NCBI RefSeq assembly: GCF_003073045.1 | Contig: NC_037603.1 | Coordinates: 13,770,192-13,834,191 of the forward strand | Origin: Pomacea canaliculata | Taxonomy: Eukaryota > Mollusca > Gastropoda > Architaenioglossa > Ampullariidae | Direction: 5' to 3' | DNA length: 64,000 nucleotides | Part shown: one piece after another, positions 1 to 11,475 of the stretch | How positions within the stretch are numbered: the first letter of the stretch is position 1 | Layout: every line of letters starts with the position of its first letter | Translations under genes and position numbers: made by a program | The notes under the pieces: model-generated | Database searches by the model: none | What the model saw: the letters and a program-made list of their open reading frames with translations, nothing else | What the model was told of the DNA's origin: nothing

Positions 1-261
1 AGCCCATCTACACTAGACAATGAATATTTCCATGATTTTTTTTTTTTTATAATGTTGAAGAGCACAGAAATAAGAAAGATATAACTAATCTTGCATCAAT
101 GTGACAGTGGCGTGTAAATCATGCTGAAAGTTTGAGAAAGAACACATTCCTGCAAATGAAATAATACATCTGTTGATGAGGTGAGCATGTACTTTATTAA
201 TCACAGTGATAAATAGGCCCTCTTTCTTATGTGAAAGGAACCTGTCACTTTTTCTCCACAG

Positions 262-2470
262 GTTAGACAGGTTACATCAGGACGCCTTGAGCGTGGAGTA
301 TCTTATGCGCATACTGGACTGGAGCATGACAGAGGTAGCTGTTGAATGATCTGAAGTTAAATCTTTAGTCAGGAGAACTATATTTTTCAACCACGTTTCG
401 CAAAAAACTGAAAACCCATCTGTTTCTTTCAAACCAGTCTTAAACTACCAAGAAACACTTCTGTCTATATTTTTTACTTTCCTGGTGTTTTATATATTTG
501 TTCACTTTATTTTTTCTTCTTTTGTTTTTTTTTCTGCGCAATGAGCATTCTTCGGAATGGATACCTGCGCATTACAAATCGACTTATTATTATTATTACA
601 AGCAGATTATCGATCTGGACTGATTTATATATACTTTTTAAGGTAGTAATAGTGTTTCATTTATATGGCTAATTCTTATGGTGTTGAGTAAATTGAGCAG
701 TCTTTAATTGTTAAAAAAAAATTAAATTGAAAAAGATTGTTAATTTTAGTTCAACCTAGAAGAAATTGTAATGAAAGGAATTTTTTGTCAAATCCACATT
801 ATATACTGTGAGAATCGTTTTTAGCAGAACATTTGAGAAGGCAGTTTTAACAAAAGAAGTTTTCTGCTGCAGGACAGGATTTGCAAGCTGACAGATTTGT
901 TGCTGCCCAGCTTTGCTTTCCTGTGGGAGATACCCCAACATAGCTTGCTGCAGTCTTTGCAGGCACAACATCCTCATATTGTACAGGCTCTGGGCTTATG
1001 TACACAGAGGCTCCAAGAAATTCCAGATTTTGAAAAAGACACGGTGTCTCAAGTGTTAAAGAGAAGTGCCAAAGAGTCTCAGATCAAATTTAATGTTTAT
1101 ATGCTTCTATTGCGGCAGGTTCTGAGCGGCCTGAAGGTGAGAAATGTTCAATATCTTAAATATACCTTCTTAAAATTACCAGATTACTCATATAGTATGT
1201 AACTAGAAATAATAGAAATGTGGATCCTAGATCGTTGGGGGGGAAAAAACCATCAGTAGTAGATTAGTATGATCTTGGTCAAAGAATGTGTATGCACCAT
1301 ATGTACAGTAAAATAGCATTATAAATCAGGAATTATGGAATATGGTCAGCAGAAAATGAAAAGGATTCGAGCTTTTGTTCTTCTCCTTTACTTAATCTGT
1401 TCGTTTATTATTCTCATGGTACCATTAACAAACTTTTTTTTTAATGTAAACATCATTTCCACAATATTCCAAAAGCATACGACAGTCTTAACGAAAAAAA
1501 GTTATGACACTTGGTATTAACACAGGTATTTGATGTAATTTCTTTATCTTACTTTTTCATCACTAGATCAGCATCTTTCAATACTAAGCAATAATGGTTT
1601 ATCATGTAAGTCTGATATATCTGCTAGGCCTGGGGGTTTCTTTGATCAGCATACCCTGGTCATCTTTCTCTTTCCTGTGTAAGGCTCCAGAAGCTTGGGT
1701 ATTGTTTTGTTGTTTTTTTTGTTTTTTTTTGTCGAGGTTGAAAGTTTGAAATTCCTTTTCCCTTTTCCTTTTTGATGTATCATTTGCTGTTTTTGTAAAA
1801 ACAGGTTTTAAAACATTTCTTCCACCAATTTTTCTGGGAACTTATGCCTAGGTGGAGTTTCTTATCCCCCAACTAATTTTTCTGTGCACAACCTTTCTTG
1901 CTCACACTTTGTCTTCATGTATTCGTGTTTTCCTTTCCTGGGTTATTATCAGTGGCGTAGGAAGATGTTCGGCGTTGGGGGGGCAAACTCCCTGCTGACA
2001 GTGAACGGCCTTCGCACGGTTGATGACCGTACGTTCCCCTACCTTTCTTCTGTTCTTTGCTCTTTGTGAGGTATTACGTCTCAAATATTGGGGGGCCAAA
2101 GGATATTCCTGCCCTCCCTGTATTTTCCTTGGGGGGGCGGCTGCCCCTGCTGCCCCCCTGGTTCCTACGCCACTGATTATTTATTGTAGTACATCATTTG
2201 GCAGTTCTACTACAAAAGACCTATTTAAAATCTAGTTTATTGTCGTAAGCACTATCATTCATCTTGTTTTATGGATTTGTATATGGGGAGGTCCATGTCC
2301 TAAGGTCCTTTTTCCATTTGCTTCTTAAACCTTTGTCCATTTTACCTATGCAGGAGGGACCCCCTGTTGCAGAAATGATGACACTACTGGGCAGACAAAA
2401 TACACTGCGGCGCATTGAGTATTCCATCAAACTCATGACGTCTTGTCAAGCTGTACCTTTTGCGGTGTAA
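262..2470 (+). CDS. EARS2: EARS2, mitochondrial glutamyl-tRNA synthetase, C-terminal part (5' end outside window)
   Basis: Charges mitochondrial tRNA with glutamate in the matrix. Three coding exons are visible: 262-334, 873-1136 and 2354-2470, the last ending in TAA. All have AG acceptors and GT donors and phases that join (the first starts with one carried base, then phase 0 throughout). The joined protein matches the anticodon-binding C-terminus of animal EARS2 from memory: a 'YLMRIL' helix, 'DRICKLTDLLLPSFAFLW' (human KDHICHLQDL..YSYLW) and the near-invariant 'SGLK|EGPPVAEMM' across the last junction, followed by 'LLGRQNTLRRIE' to the stop. The Rossmann fold and HIGH/KMSKS motifs lie upstream of the window. 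A poly(A) signal follows about 200 bp after the stop. The gene ends tail-to-tail with MSL2. The family call is firm; only the first exon boundary is less certain. Confidence 0.9.
1950..2175. mobile_element. Short non-autonomous DNA transposon (MITE) in the last EARS2 intron
   Basis: A 226-bp element opens with CAGTGGCGTAGGAA and closes with its exact reverse complement TTCCTACGCCACTG, so the terminal inverted repeats are perfect over 14 bp. It is flanked by ATTAT on both sides (1945-1949 and 2176-2180), a likely target-site duplication. The interior carries G-runs near the left end and C-runs near the right end and has no transposase. 'CAGTGGCGTAG' termini are familiar in widespread animal MITEs; the superfamily is not certain. 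Perfect termini suggest a fairly young insertion. Confidence 0.8.
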
Positions 2471-2674
2471 AGTCTTCAGAACTCTATGGTTCATTATCCT
2501 TATAATTCATTAACTAATGCTGCACAGAGTTGAAAGCTGTTGTACAAGAACACGTGTGAGACCAAAAAAGGCTTTTTTTTTGTCAGAATCACAGTATCCA
2601 TTCTGGGTTTCAGTCCTAGATCTTACCTTTGTTCCCTTGTAAACTGGAGATAGTCATTTTTTAAAACAAATATA

Positions 2675-2680
2675 AATAAA
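2675..2680 (+). promoter_or_regulatory. Poly(A) signal AATAAA of EARS2
   Basis: A canonical AATAAA lies 205 bp past the EARS2 stop codon in an A/T-rich tail, the expected place for the 3' end of the transcript. No other canonical signal lies between the stop and this site. Confidence 0.55.
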
Positions 2681-2689
2681 AAGGACAAG

Positions 2690-5600
2690 TGGATGTAAGT
2701 CAAAAGTATATTATGTCTCAATACAGAATGATTGTTTTGAATTTATTTTTTTTTTTTTTTTAGTTTTCTTATAAATAGCAGGTTAGCATAGGATTTCGTA
2801 CAACTGTGAACCAAATAATATCATCACGAGGAATCAAAAATTAAAAGCTCTTTGTTTGCTCCAAATAGAAAACTAAGGAAAACAAAAGGGCAATGCCTCA
2901 GATTCAGTATTCATGATGCCATCTCCCTGAATAATCACTAACTTAATGTTAACCAAACGAAGCCAAACAGATAAACTAGCGATCACAAGTTCTGTCATAA
3001 GTATTCTGTTTTAGTTTGTTAAACCATCATCTATGCTGGCTTTAGTCTCATAGCAGTACATGCAGAAATTAAACATCTTTCTGAAAACACACACACACAC
3101 AAACTATTCACATAGACATCACATTTATACACAAAGTCAAATTTGGCACAAGATTCTAACTTTTGAAAGAAATTTATTTTTGATGTTCAACAATTCCCTC
3201 CTCTCAAAGTCAACAGCAAAACTTGAAAATGTTCCATCGTGTACACCAGGTCAGTCAAAAATATATTTCTCAGTACCAAACACAAAACCAATGAAAAGTT
3301 AGGTACTTTTTCTTAAGTAGTTGGTTACTTCTAAGTAACAATTCATCAGAAGTTTGGTCTAATTAACACTTACCAGCCCATAAATAACTCATTGTTTTGA
3401 AAGTTACAGACCATCCATTTGATCCAAAACAGCTTAGTCTAGAGTATAAATCAAAATTTCATTGCTGTCCAGAAATGTACAAGATTTAAACTGTGTAACC
3501 CATTTCATTATTGCAAGTATTCTGCGATTTTCATTCTCAGAATGCCACAATATGAGCAGCTGTATGCAAAACAAATGTTTGTTAACTCAAAACAAATTCT
3601 GATTTTAAAAAACATTTATCATTGCACAGAAGCCAATGAAATTAAATAATTAAAATGTTTAAAGGTTAGACCTTCCTAAAAAATATAACACCTGAAACTA
3701 TGTGCACAAGAGTGTGATAAATAACAAAAAAAATCTTAATAATGATAATAAATGCAAAATTTGTAAAACCCAATCTCACACTCCTAAGGAGTATGCTTTT
3801 AGCGCTTAACAAGAACGAAACATGGATCACATACGAGGTACAGGAAAACAACACATGAACTATAAAAGAATAAACAACAGTACTAATGAAAAATAAAATC
3901 AAATAGAGAAAACACAAAAAGGAACTCAAGAACAAGAGTTGAGAGTAACATGATATTGCAAAAGGGTGTGAAAAACGACTAGCATTATGGAAAAGGTTGT
4001 TAGGAGTAATGTTTTCGGAAGAGGTGCGTTTTCAATGCACATTTAAAGGATTCAATAGTGGGTACATGGCGGATACTGAAAGGGAGAGTTCAATTATTTT
4101 GCAGCACAATAACTAAAAATCCTTTGGCCTTATGTTGTTTTGGTGACAGGAAGAGTAAGGAGACGATCATCAGACGAGGAGTGGATTGTCTAGCTGGGAT
4201 GTAAGGGAGAAAGAGCAAGTTCAGAGAAATAATCAGAGCAGGTGCCAGCAAAGAAATGAAAACACAGCATGGCCAGTTTATGCTGGATGCAAGAACAGAT
4301 GGGAAGCTAGAAAACGAAGTAGAAGGGAGGTGTGGTCCTGTTTCCTAGCTCTAAGCACAAGATGTGTGATGGATTTCTGGAGTTTGTGAAGAAGGTATGC
4401 AAGACACCCAGCAAGCAAGGTGTTGCAGTAATCAAGCCTGGATAGATCAAATGCACAGACAATAGTGTTGGTAGCTCACATAGACAGAATTTGATGGCGC
4501 TGTGTAGCTCGTAATAGGCAGACTGACAGATGTAGCTTGTTTAGCAAGAGTCGATCGTGTCTGCAGGTTCCTGACAGAAGATGCCAAGAAGATGGTTTCT
4601 CCCACCTTGATGTGATTTGGTGGACAAACGAGTGAAGATGGATTTCTTCTTCTCGAACATAAAAGGGCTTCCGTTTTATCATCGCTGAGTTTAAGTTTGT
4701 TTGACTTACAGGCTTTAATTCACATTAAATACATAATAAGATTAAACTAAATCCAGAATCTGTTTAATCTCTGATTTACAGAACAACAAACAAATTTCAT
4801 ACAAAAATTCAGACCCTTCATAAAAGACAGTGTGAGAAGATGAACAAGCAATAAGGCTTCTTAAGGCCTTAAAAGAATTATCCAAATGTCTTCTGAATGC
4901 TCATATAAGTGTTAAATATGATCTAAAAAAATAAAGACCTTAAGTAACACCATGTGACAGAATAAAGTATTCACTCTTTATACACATAACATACACAAGA
5001 AATTTTTTTTAAGGTAATCTATCTTCACCCCAGCTAGTGTAAAGACACAAAAGCAAGTATGGTTTACTAAGAGGTGACGAAAGTAGTTGACTGGTTGACC
5101 GTTGGCATCTGCTTAGCAACAGATTCTTTACACTGCAAAATGTTCATAATTTTAAAAGCTAATTTTCTCTGAAAAATTCAAATTTCATATAGCTGGTTTT
5201 TTTGCCTTTGGCCCAGTTTTAGGCTGGTCCTCTCGCAGTGATAAATGATGGAACACTGAACATTTTGTTTAGTTGTTCACCAGTTTCAAACATTGTACTC
5301 CTATATCGAGTGCATCAAACAGACATGCAAAAGCAAAAGCCTTGTTATGAAGCTGACATTTGAAATTGAGCATCTAGCTACAAAACATATTCTAGCTTCA
5401 GTGCTCGCTGCTGGATAACAAAGGTTTAAAAAAAAAAAAAACAAGACTCAAAACACTGTCATAAAACATTTAATAAAATATTAAAGACAGAGATGCTAGC
5501 ACTTGAATACAAATATAGCACAGACTTATCTCTAGCTAAGGCCAAAACAAACCATTGGTTTATATTCCATACCAAAATGGTCAGTAGATCTGAAACTCTT

Positions 5601-8029
5601 TCTTAACACAATTCTGCTTCATTTCCTTGTAAAACACTAGATTGTAACATGGAAGCAAAGTGTCAAGTTTTCCCAGCAAGAATACAAGGCAGAGAGGCTA
5701 CAGGCTAGAAATTAATAAAACAATAAAATGCTGACTTCAACACAGATAAAATCTGACAAACAGCTTTTACAAGGATTTTGATCAGGATACTTCATGAAAA
5801 CCATGAAAACCATGGGATGATTTACCTAAAGTAAATGCACTCTAAAACCTAATATACTTTTGTTCTCCAAAATTACACCTTCAGCAAGCATTAAGGTGTG
5901 ATTATGTTTCAAAAACACACTTGTATTTATGTATCATGATCACAAAATAACCTTAATTGCTAAACAAAGTTGAAGTAGCTAAACAAAATGATGCAGCTGT
6001 TCTAGCAGAAAATATTAACTGATGATGACGTTGTCATGGTATGATGGTAAAATATTAGCAGCAGGGTACAAATGGCTTTACAATTCAATACAATGCAATG
6101 CAGATACCCTGCATTGACGCAAAACTTATATTGGTCATGATTTGAATTGAAAGGATATTCATCTCCATTTTTTGCATGCCACCGTTAACAAATTTAACAA
6201 AGAAGAAAACTTTCCTGAACTGCTGGTGAAGCAGCCTGGCTACTTGTGCATATTAAATGATAAATGCAGATTGGCTCTTGTAAAACTGCACTGAAATCTC
6301 TAGCACAAAATTTTGCAGACATCACAATAATCTGTACAGTATTTTTTAACAATGCCTACCAAAAATATCACAACAAAACTACACTTGTCTGCATTTGTGA
6401 TTTGTGTAGATGCAACCAAGCATTCACATATGTGTGCATTCAGGCATTTATTGTAATACATTAATACATGACTATCAAGCTCTTTGAATGGGACACTGTT
6501 CATTTCCTCCAAAAAAAGAAACTGTTTCATCTGCCAGGATTTTCAAATCAACTTCATGCATTTTCTGACTGCTCTTGAAAGCACAACTTGAAAAATGAAA
6601 GGGATCAAGAAAAGATGAAGATAGCTTGAAAGAATACCTACTTTTTTCCTCAGCATATTACAGAACATCCTAAAAGTCCAAAAAAGATCATTAACTCATA
6701 ATCAAAGGAGATAATGCTTGTAATTAAAGTCACAATTTCTGCAGGATTTTGGTGAGATGGAAAAACATATTTTCTTACACAAAAATCCCAGAGAATAATA
6801 TACATTTTATATCAATATCAAAACATTTTAAAAAGAAAAAACATTTAAGGTATATCCTTTTAAACGCCAATCAGAGATTTAAATTGATTCCTTTTTTTTT
6901 AAACAGCATTCTTGTTGCTGAATATTCCATGTTGGTTTTTTTTAACCCGCTTTATATCATATCATGCCTTCATGTTACTGAGACAATATGTAAAAAAATG
7001 AAGTAATGAGCATATAATACCCAGTAATTCCATCTACATGTACCTTGCTTTTGTCTCCCACAAATTTTGTACCTTAGCCATTGCTTGACCTCTATATTAC
7101 TTTTTAATTTTGTTGTTGTAACAAGAAATTGTGCATACACACATTTCAAGAGCACACTAAAGGAACTGTCTCAAATCTACACAACAATCTGTGTTACAAT
7201 GCACTCTGCTAATGTTCATGCACTCTAGACCAAAACTAAGAGGTTTAGGACGTCAAAACTAATTTTGAAGGGGCTGCATATGTAGCACATTTATAAATGA
7301 TGTACAATCCCAACATAGCTCACTGCCATCTGTTCAACACAAACGTTGGGTGAGAGGCATGGGTTGTGTCTTAAAGAAGTTGTATGACCTGTAAGGGGAA
7401 ATAGTTCTAGGGTAAATCCATTCTGGAATGAGGCATGGTTAGTGAGATAGTCAACACTGTAAGTACAATATGAGAGCACCATACTTCAAACAATACTTAG
7501 GCATGCAGTTCAAAATGTCACATGCTAGGGAAAGAGAAGTGAACTTACAAAAATGTCTAGGTAATACAATAACTGAACACTTTCCAAAATGATGTTAATT
7601 ATCTACAATGTAATTGAGGTACCATTATATAAAACAATTTGTTCAACTCCATCTACAGCCACTAAATAATGACAGCACAGATTACGTCATGCAAGAGGAA
7701 ACAAAAATCTTTATATTTCTTCTGCCATCGATTCTACACCAAAGTGTACCCCTTCTTCCCCAGAAAAAAAAAAAATTTAAAAAGCTTTCCCCGCAAAAAA
7801 GCAGCTGCCTAAATTTCTGCTTTCAATTCTTGGCTTCTCCTATGTATATCTTCTTGTAGCTCACATCAACCCAACCTACCAGTAAATTGTAGATATCATG
7901 CAACTTACTTTCCTTAACACTAACAAAATTTAAAACTTTGTGTCTAATTCAAAATATACATTAAAGCTGCAGATGAAACTATATACAAATGTGGGCCATC
8001 ACGATGAGTCACTTCATTTGCCCACTGAT
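2690..8029 (-). other. AT-rich non-coding stretch, probably mainly MSL2 3' UTR
   Basis: Over 5 kb lie between the EARS2 poly(A) site and the MSL2 stop codon. I see no conserved reading frame on either strand, only short chance ORFs. Composition is uniformly AT-rich with T- and A-runs (for example 2744-2761 and 5428-5442) and a short CA run near 3088. A long 3' UTR of MSL2, read leftward, would explain it, but I cannot mark its end. A dispersed repeat copy occupies about 3737-4690. The octamer TATATACA at 7980-7987 reads TGTATATA on the MSL2 strand, a Pumilio-type site 43 bp past the stop. Confidence 0.35.
3737..4690 (+). repeat. Dispersed repeat, copy A (longer)
   Basis: Clearly homologous to 36645-37100 in the same orientation. 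Both begin with a run like 'aataataaatgcaaaatt', then share 'cactcctaag', 'acgaggtacagg / acgagggacagg', 'gactagcattatgg', 'ttcaatgcacgtttaaagg' (with small differences) and 'gacgatcatcagacga'. Copy A continues about 500 bp further, including a 'gttgcagtaatcaagcctgg' phrase that I recognise from repeats in many animal genomes. No intact ORF is present. The class is not certain; it looks like an old non-autonomous interspersed element. Confidence 0.7.
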
Positions 8030-9406
8030 TTACATCCGTGGTTCCGGAGAAAGTCGAGGCATAGGAGGATCATGTTCACCATCTGATTTCTCTTTGTCAT
8101 CATCTCGATGGTGATTTGAAGGCCCCTTACAAGGGTTTCTGCAACCACGGCACATGCAATCTGTACATGGGAGATGATTACTATAGCATGGGCATCGCTG
8201 TCCAAAGCATGTCAGACGAGAGGGAGCGTTCAGACGGGCACATTTACAAGTTTTTTGTTTCGCGATACGCATTACACTGTCTGATGTAGTCATACTAGAT
8301 GCAAGGCGTGTTCTTTTACAAGGTGGCTCGAAGTCAATCTCATGCTTAAAGGTTTTTTTTTTTCTCTGGTATTTCCCTTTAATTTTTAATTTTGTCTGCC
8401 GCATCAGCAATCCATTTTTCAGCTTAGATTTTGACTTCAGATGAGACTGTCCATTTCCAGTTGTCCTCACACCTGTTAAACCTTTCGGTTTGACAGTCGA
8501 GCGCTTAAATGCAACAGTTAAGGGCTTGCTGAAATTCTGACCCCTGCCTCTTCTACTGAGACCTGACCAGGAGCTGTTTCCTTGGAACTCATGGGCTTCT
8601 GCTCGCTGTGTCCCAGGCAGTGGAGGAGAAAGTTTTTCTTGTGAATCCATCCCTCTTGTACATGGAGCCAGTAAAGCAGGCATCTTCTCATACTCATCTT
8701 CAACCTTTGCCAGCTTCAAAGGCCCATTGCTTGAAGCTGGCTTCTCTTTATCGTGGGCCTTGTGTACCACTTCGTGTGCAAGAGGTGTGGTGCTATCCTT
8801 CTCAGAATGGCTGGTCGCAGAGGCTCCGCTGTCACTACGCATGCGCCCACCTGCTGTACGACCCCCGCCGCTACTTGAACCCGGGGTCAAATGACCCCTC
8901 GGAAGAGACACAAGTTTTGGTTCTGGGGCCATGCCATAAGTAGGAACGCACGTTGGCATCACCTTGTTATTGATGACGTAATCGTCTTCGAAGGCTGCTG
9001 CTTCATCGAGAATTTTAATCAGAGTGTTTGTATGCGCGCCGTTCGTCGCAGATTTACGAATTTCTTGCCCGATTGGACTGCTGTTAATGTACTCACACAT
9101 TCTTTTAAAACAAAGAATAAGAAGACGCATACCAGGATTTTCGACGAAACCCTCGTGCGTTCGGCACCAACTGCACGCGGGTCGAAGCCGCATTTTGCCG
9201 CCGATACACGATGCGCAGACATGATGTAAACAAATGCCATGGCTCGGACCTTTTGGTTTCAGCATGATGTTTCCACAAACACAGCAAGACAGCATCTGTC
9301 GCAGACATGGAAGGTAGCCATAGAGGTCAGCCCATGTACTTTTCTTAGATGGATCTGCCAAAAGCACATATTTGCAAGTCGACAAGTAAAATTCGTACGC
9401 ATTCAT
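8030..9406 (-). CDS. MSL2: MSL2, male-specific-lethal 2 homologue (RING/CXC E3 ubiquitin ligase)
   Basis: MSL2 is the RING ligase of the MSL histone-acetyltransferase complex (H4K16 acetylation, H2B ubiquitylation, dosage compensation in flies), nuclear. The 458-aa ORF is uninterrupted. Residues 41-81 hold the RING: C41-x2-C44, C59-x-H61, C64-x2-C67, C78-x2-C81, with 'SCCVCG' and 'CSWC' as in vertebrate MSL2. A basic, Ser-rich linker follows. The cysteine-rich CXC DNA-binding domain lies at about 385-426 ('TCKCARLN', 'LTCFGQRCPCYSN', 'CTDCMCRGC'). Human MSL2 is 577 aa, so the linker is shorter here. The start is the first ATG before a helix equivalent to the human N-terminus. The coding part has no intron. 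The region upstream (9407-9540) is CpG-bearing and probably the promoter. Confidence 0.93.
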   Translation of the reverse strand: MNAYEFYLSTCKYVLLADPSKKSTWADLYGYLPCLRQMLSCCVCGNIMLKPKGPSHGICLHHVCASCIGGKMRLRPACSWCRTHEGFVENPGMRLLILCFKRMCEYINSSPIGQEIRKSATNGAHTNTLIKILDEAAAFEDDYVINNKVMPTCVPTYGMAPEPKLVSLPRGHLTPGSSSGGGRTAGGRMRSDSGASATSHSEKDSTTPLAHEVVHKAHDKEKPASSNGPLKLAKVEDEYEKMPALLAPCTRGMDSQEKLSPPLPGTQRAEAHEFQGNSSWSGLSRRGRGQNFSKPLTVAFKRSTVKPKGLTGVRTTGNGQSHLKSKSKLKNGLLMRQTKLKIKGKYQRKKKTFKHEIDFEPPCKRTRLASSMTTSDSVMRIAKQKTCKCARLNAPSRLTCFGQRCPCYSNHLPCTDCMCRGCRNPCKGPSNHHRDDDKEKSDGEHDPPMPRLSPEPRM

Positions 9407-11475
9407 GATGGTTTCCTTTTAGCTTTGAGTTGCAATGCGATGTTTGCGCACTTCCGCACGCCATCGATGAAGCTTTGTGATTGGTGGAGACTGAGTCATT
9501 GCTGACGCCATAAGCGTCTGCTATGTCTAATCATACAAAACTACAGGTAGTTAGCGTTTAAATCACCAATTGAAAAGAAAAATCTTTTGTTTTCAACAGT
9601 ATTCATGCACATGAAGCCTGCAAATGTAAAGATTAAAGTCATTATAATAGAGAATAACGTTTTGTTCTTAATCAACACGAGTTATGGATGGGCTGAATAC
9701 GTCACTGCACTCACATGCTTGCACTGAATGGTAGTGAATGGCAACCATGTGCGCTGCAGGTGATTCGTTGGACGAATTAAGTCGAACTTCTCAACCTTTC
9801 TCGATTACTCTTTAATGTTTGTGCTTTGTCTGGTAAGCTCACTGGCAACGATAAAATAAAAAGTTGATTTCCCTACATCTATGGAAGATTAAAGTTTGTA
9901 GATCAGTGTTGAACATTAGAGGAAAATAATCGACGTGTTCCTCAAAACTTCTCAAAAGACATTATATGTATACATAAAATTGAAATTATTTTATACCCAA
10001 CATTTTGCAACTGTAATCAGAAGAGATAGACGTGATACTGAAACTGGGGGTCGTAAAACCCGTAGTATTGCCATACAATGCCCACGATCGATCGAGGTCC
10101 TCATAATTAAGGCCGCACGTGCTAATAGATTCTGTGTGTTATTTATAGATGATGATGATATAATAGTTATATATATACATGTATAGGCTACAATTAAGTC
10201 TGTCGATCGTTTTTCGGGCATGGCATGTGGTGACCCAAGGAACCCGTAGGCAAGAGGACAACGAGATATAGAAAGGACAAAGATTAAGGAACGGAAAGCA
10301 TTCGTAGGCGTGGCGAGTTATATTCTTTAAAGTTCATTAATTTCCTAATTAATTGTGATGCCATTTCGATCATACCTTTGGGAGATTAAATGAAAAGGGG
10401 ATAAACACTTCAGTGGGATAGCGGATGCCAAGAGGCGCCTATTTACGTAGTCTGCCTTCCAGATCCTGATTTATGTTTTAGCTGGCTCCGTCTATCGAAT
10501 TTTTTCTCTATAGCTATACGTACAATGCATTTTATACTTATACGATTCATTTTATAGTTATACAATTCATTCTATATGTATATAAGATATTCTATATATT
10601 ATATACATTTCAACTCTATAAGTGTAGATCGAATGCATTCTATATAGTATATACATTTTATTCTGTACTTACAGAATGCATTGCAGCTATACATGTATAT
10701 ATATATAAAAATAGAGAAAAACTCGATCAAAACCAATTGTTTGACCATAGGTGGTCAAAACCTCAAGCAAAGGAAAGGTACGTGCCTCCAAATGTCATTT
10801 TACGAAAATGGTGTTTTTCCCTAACATATATTATTCATCTTAAAACGTGACTGTGCACTATATATATATAGCAGATTCGATCGCGGCGCCCTGCCCACCT
10901 GCAGCTCGACAACAATTAATTAACTTCCATATCGCTGGGCTGCTATGAACCATATATTGTAAGACTATCGGTTCGAGCTACATCGTCGTCCAGCATCTTC
11001 GAGACAGTTTCTTGTGCCGCTGCGCCGGCATGAACCACAAATGAGTGACAGAAAACACGAGAATATGTTCTCTGAGGAGTTCCATCAAATAATCCTCATC
11101 CATATTTTAGTAAATTAGTTTTAGTTCGATGTGAAATGTGTTAATCGTTTTCCTGCCCTTTTTGTATTTAGCATCGAAAGATTATTGTGAGCGTGGTTAC
11201 AATATATTAAGATCCATCCATTCGCGCTTAGCAGACATCCCCAATTAATTGAATTTAAATTCCATTATTGCTGATTAACGTTGGCTAAATAGATAGTATC
11301 ATAACTGCCTTCCGATAATAGTTGCGAAATTTGTAAACCGATACTTTTTAGACACAATTTTAATTATCAGTTCTCGCTGCTTTTCCTTTACAAAAAACGC
11401 GAGATGCAGCAACTATTAAGGGAAAGATAAACAGTCTCTTGAGTATGTAGTTGTCTCCCCTACCTTATAACCAAG
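9407..11475. other. Intergenic region between MSL2 and PTCD3 (head-to-head)
   Basis: The two flanking genes diverge, so both promoters should lie here: MSL2 just right of 9406 and PTCD3 just left of 11476 (the start context 'aagATGG' is a good Kozak match). I see no conserved ORF. The middle (about 10495-10720) is an AT-rich tandem-like tract annotated separately. The rest is unassigned AT-rich DNA. Confidence 0.5.
10495..10720. repeat. Degenerate AT-rich minisatellite-like tract
   Basis: Roughly 20-bp phrases recur with variation: 'atacgattcattttatagtt', 'atacaattcattctatatgt', 'aatgcattctatatagtata', 'aatgcattgcagctatacat'. The shared core is A-A/T-TGCATT or ATTCATT followed by TATA-rich sequence. 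The array ends in a short (TA)n run. It is too degenerate for a clean unit length by eye. Confidence 0.5.

Noticed and set aside
8608-9229. Plus-strand ORFs of 111 and 112 aa
   Set aside because: They are antisense shadows of the MSL2 coding sequence.
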